Source of the DNA: Volucribacter amazonae
GTDB taxonomy: Bacteria > Pseudomonadota > Gammaproteobacteria > Enterobacterales > Pasteurellaceae
Length of the DNA: 64,000 nt
Assembly (NCBI RefSeq): GCF_029783845.1
Contig: NZ_LWID01000001.1
Location: forward strand, 1,720,001 to 1,784,000
Direction: 5' to 3'
Positions within the stretch are counted from its first letter, which is position 1. Each line of letters starts with the position of its first letter. The notes under the pieces are model-generated. The model was not told the origin of the DNA, ran no database searches, and was given only the letters and a program-made list of their open reading frames with translations. Of the stretch, positions 63,156-64,000 are shown one piece after another. The translations under genes were made by a program, and so were the position numbers.

Positions 63156-63914
63156 TTATTCCTTATCTTGCTGTTCATCATTTTGTTCAGCCTCTTCCTT
63201 TGGACGATAAAAACGTGCAAAAATAACCCCTACTTCAAACAATAGGCACATAGGAATGGCTAATAAGGTTTGTGAAAATACATCGGGTGGGGTAAGTAAC
63301 ATACCAATGACAAAAGCGGCAACAATAATATAAGGACGTTTTTGTCTAAGGTCTTCTGGGGTGGTGATCCCTGACCAACAAAGCAAAATAATCGCCACAG
63401 GCACTTCAAAGCAAACCCCAAAAGCTAAAAATAAAGTCAGCACAAAATCAAGGTAACTACTAATATCGGTGGCAATCGCTACCCCCTCTGGAGCAGTTTT
63501 GGTTAAAAAGGCAAAGACCAGAGGAAAGACCACATAATAAGCAAAAGCCACACCTACATAAAACAATAGCGTACTAGAAAAAAGCAACGGATAAATCAGG
63601 CGTTTTTCGTGTTGATACAGTGCGGGAGCAATAAATGCCCAAATTTGATACAAAATATAAGGCACTGAAACAAACACTGAAGCAATTAAGGTTAATTTAA
63701 TGGGGGTAAAAAAAGGCGTAACAATACTAGTAGCAATCATACTTGCCCCATTAGGTAACTGATCCACTAAAGGCGCAGAAATGAGATGATAAATATCATT
63801 AGCAAAATACACTAACGCCAGAAATACCAATAAAATACAAGCAATACAACGCAAAATGCGGTTACGTAATTCAATTAAATGGGAAATCAGCGGTTGGGAT
63901 TCTTCAACGGTCAT
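63156..63914 (-). CDS. tatC: Sec-independent protein translocase subunit TatC
   Basis: TatC is the twin-arginine signal receptor. The 252-residue protein has six membrane helices and the conserved [20 protein letters not shown] (signal-binding N-terminus), [32 protein letters not shown] and [14 protein letters not shown]. It ends in an acidic tail ([14 protein letters not shown]). tatB appears just upstream at the window edge, and an EamA transporter gene follows. Confidence 0.97.
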   Translation of the reverse strand: MTVEESQPLISHLIELRNRILRCIACILLVFLALVYFANDIYHLISAPLVDQLPNGASMIATSIVTPFFTPIKLTLIASVFVSVPYILYQIWAFIAPALYQHEKRLIYPLLFSSTLLFYVGVAFAYYVVFPLVFAFLTKTAPEGVAIATDISSYLDFVLTLFLAFGVCFEVPVAIILLCWSGITTPEDLRQKRPYIIVAAFVIGMLLTPPDVFSQTLLAIPMCLLFEVGVIFARFYRPKEEAEQNDEQQDKE

Positions 63915-63948
63915 ACAGGCTCTCAGTTATTATCCAGCCGAAGAAAAT

Positions 63949-64000
63949 CAAAGATTATGTTTTTTGCTGTTATCTATGGGTTTAGCTGGCACTAACTCTC
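63949..64000 (-). CDS. tatB: Probable 3' end of tatB (partial)
   Basis: The last 16 codons before tatC on the same strand read ELVPAKPIDNSKKHNL and a TGA at 63949-63951. The rest lies beyond the window. TatB C-termini are variable and hydrophilic like this, and tatABC order makes tatB the expected neighbour, so the call rests on position more than on sequence. Confidence 0.5.

Overview
The window is A+T-rich chromosomal DNA from a member of the Pasteurellaceae. Two signals support this. First, the 9-base DNA uptake word AAGTGCGGT (or its complement ACCGCACTT) occurs dozens of times, both singly inside genes and as inverted pairs at gene ends; this is the Haemophilus influenzae/Pasteurella multocida ('Hin') type. 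Second, nearly every housekeeping protein reads as a gammaproteobacterial orthologue in local arrangements shared with Haemophilus or E. coli: mltG-tmk-holB, mrp/metG, fadR/nhaB-dsbB, rpsF-priB-rpsR-rplI, yajC-secD-secF, hflD-purB and typA/glnA. A nadV gene suggests a species that can use nicotinamide and may not need V factor. The genus cannot be decided from the sequence alone.

Layout. 1-1054: 3' end of an rRNA operon (23S, 5S, terminator). 1.1-4.6 kb: a debris zone with relics of an IS630-type transposase, a possible ACT-domain fragment, an OhrR/MarR regulator, an IS5-like transposase and the 5' end of carB. One intact gene sits in it and encodes two cold-shock-like repeats plus a possible nuclease-like domain. 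4.7-11.7 kb: dppA-like binding protein, mobB, apbE-nqrM, rimO, rmuC. 11.8-18 kb: holB-tmk-mltG, mrp, metG. 18.2-21.3 kb: two tandem secreted Sel1-repeat proteins bracketed by a 39-base hairpin repeat. 21.4-31 kb: nadV, fadR, nhaB, dsbB, arcB, slyD, recX, a DUF1266-like membrane protein. 31-36 kb: the S6 ribosomal operon and the Sec accessory operon. 36-43.3 kb: tusA-like and hemerythrin genes, an alanine symporter, an outer-membrane barrel, sprT, metK, hflD, purB. 43.3-44.4 kb: a decayed insertion sequence with recognisable terminal inverted repeats. 44.4-64 kb: typA, glnA, purA, ridA, a MarC protein, yheS, a YfdC-type channel, dsbC-recJ-dsbA-like, mtnN, a FUSC protein, an FkbM methyltransferase with a run of 11 G, two paralogous small membrane proteins, hemB, an EamA transporter, tatC and the end of tatB.

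The most unusual items are: (1) a dispersed palindromic repeat of about 105 bp (about eleven full, truncated or internally deleted copies), whose ends and core resemble the Neisseria Correia element; (2) the poly-G tract at the 3' end of the FkbM methyltransferase, where a change of one G swaps the C-terminus for a more protein-like 28-residue tail, as expected for phase variation; (3) the cold-shock-repeat/nuclease-like protein stranded among gene relics; and (4) long Sel1 arrays with duplications in two different registers.

Functional links. Disulfide chemistry is covered by dsbB, dsbC and a DsbA-like protein with a CRIC active site. Respiratory and redox control are represented by arcB, apbE-nqrM (flavinylation and maturation of Na+-NQR, whose structural genes are not here), mobB, and by the Na+-coupled nhaB and alanine symporter. 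Protein export is represented by secDF-yajC and tatC. All calls are made by reading the sequence; no database search was run.
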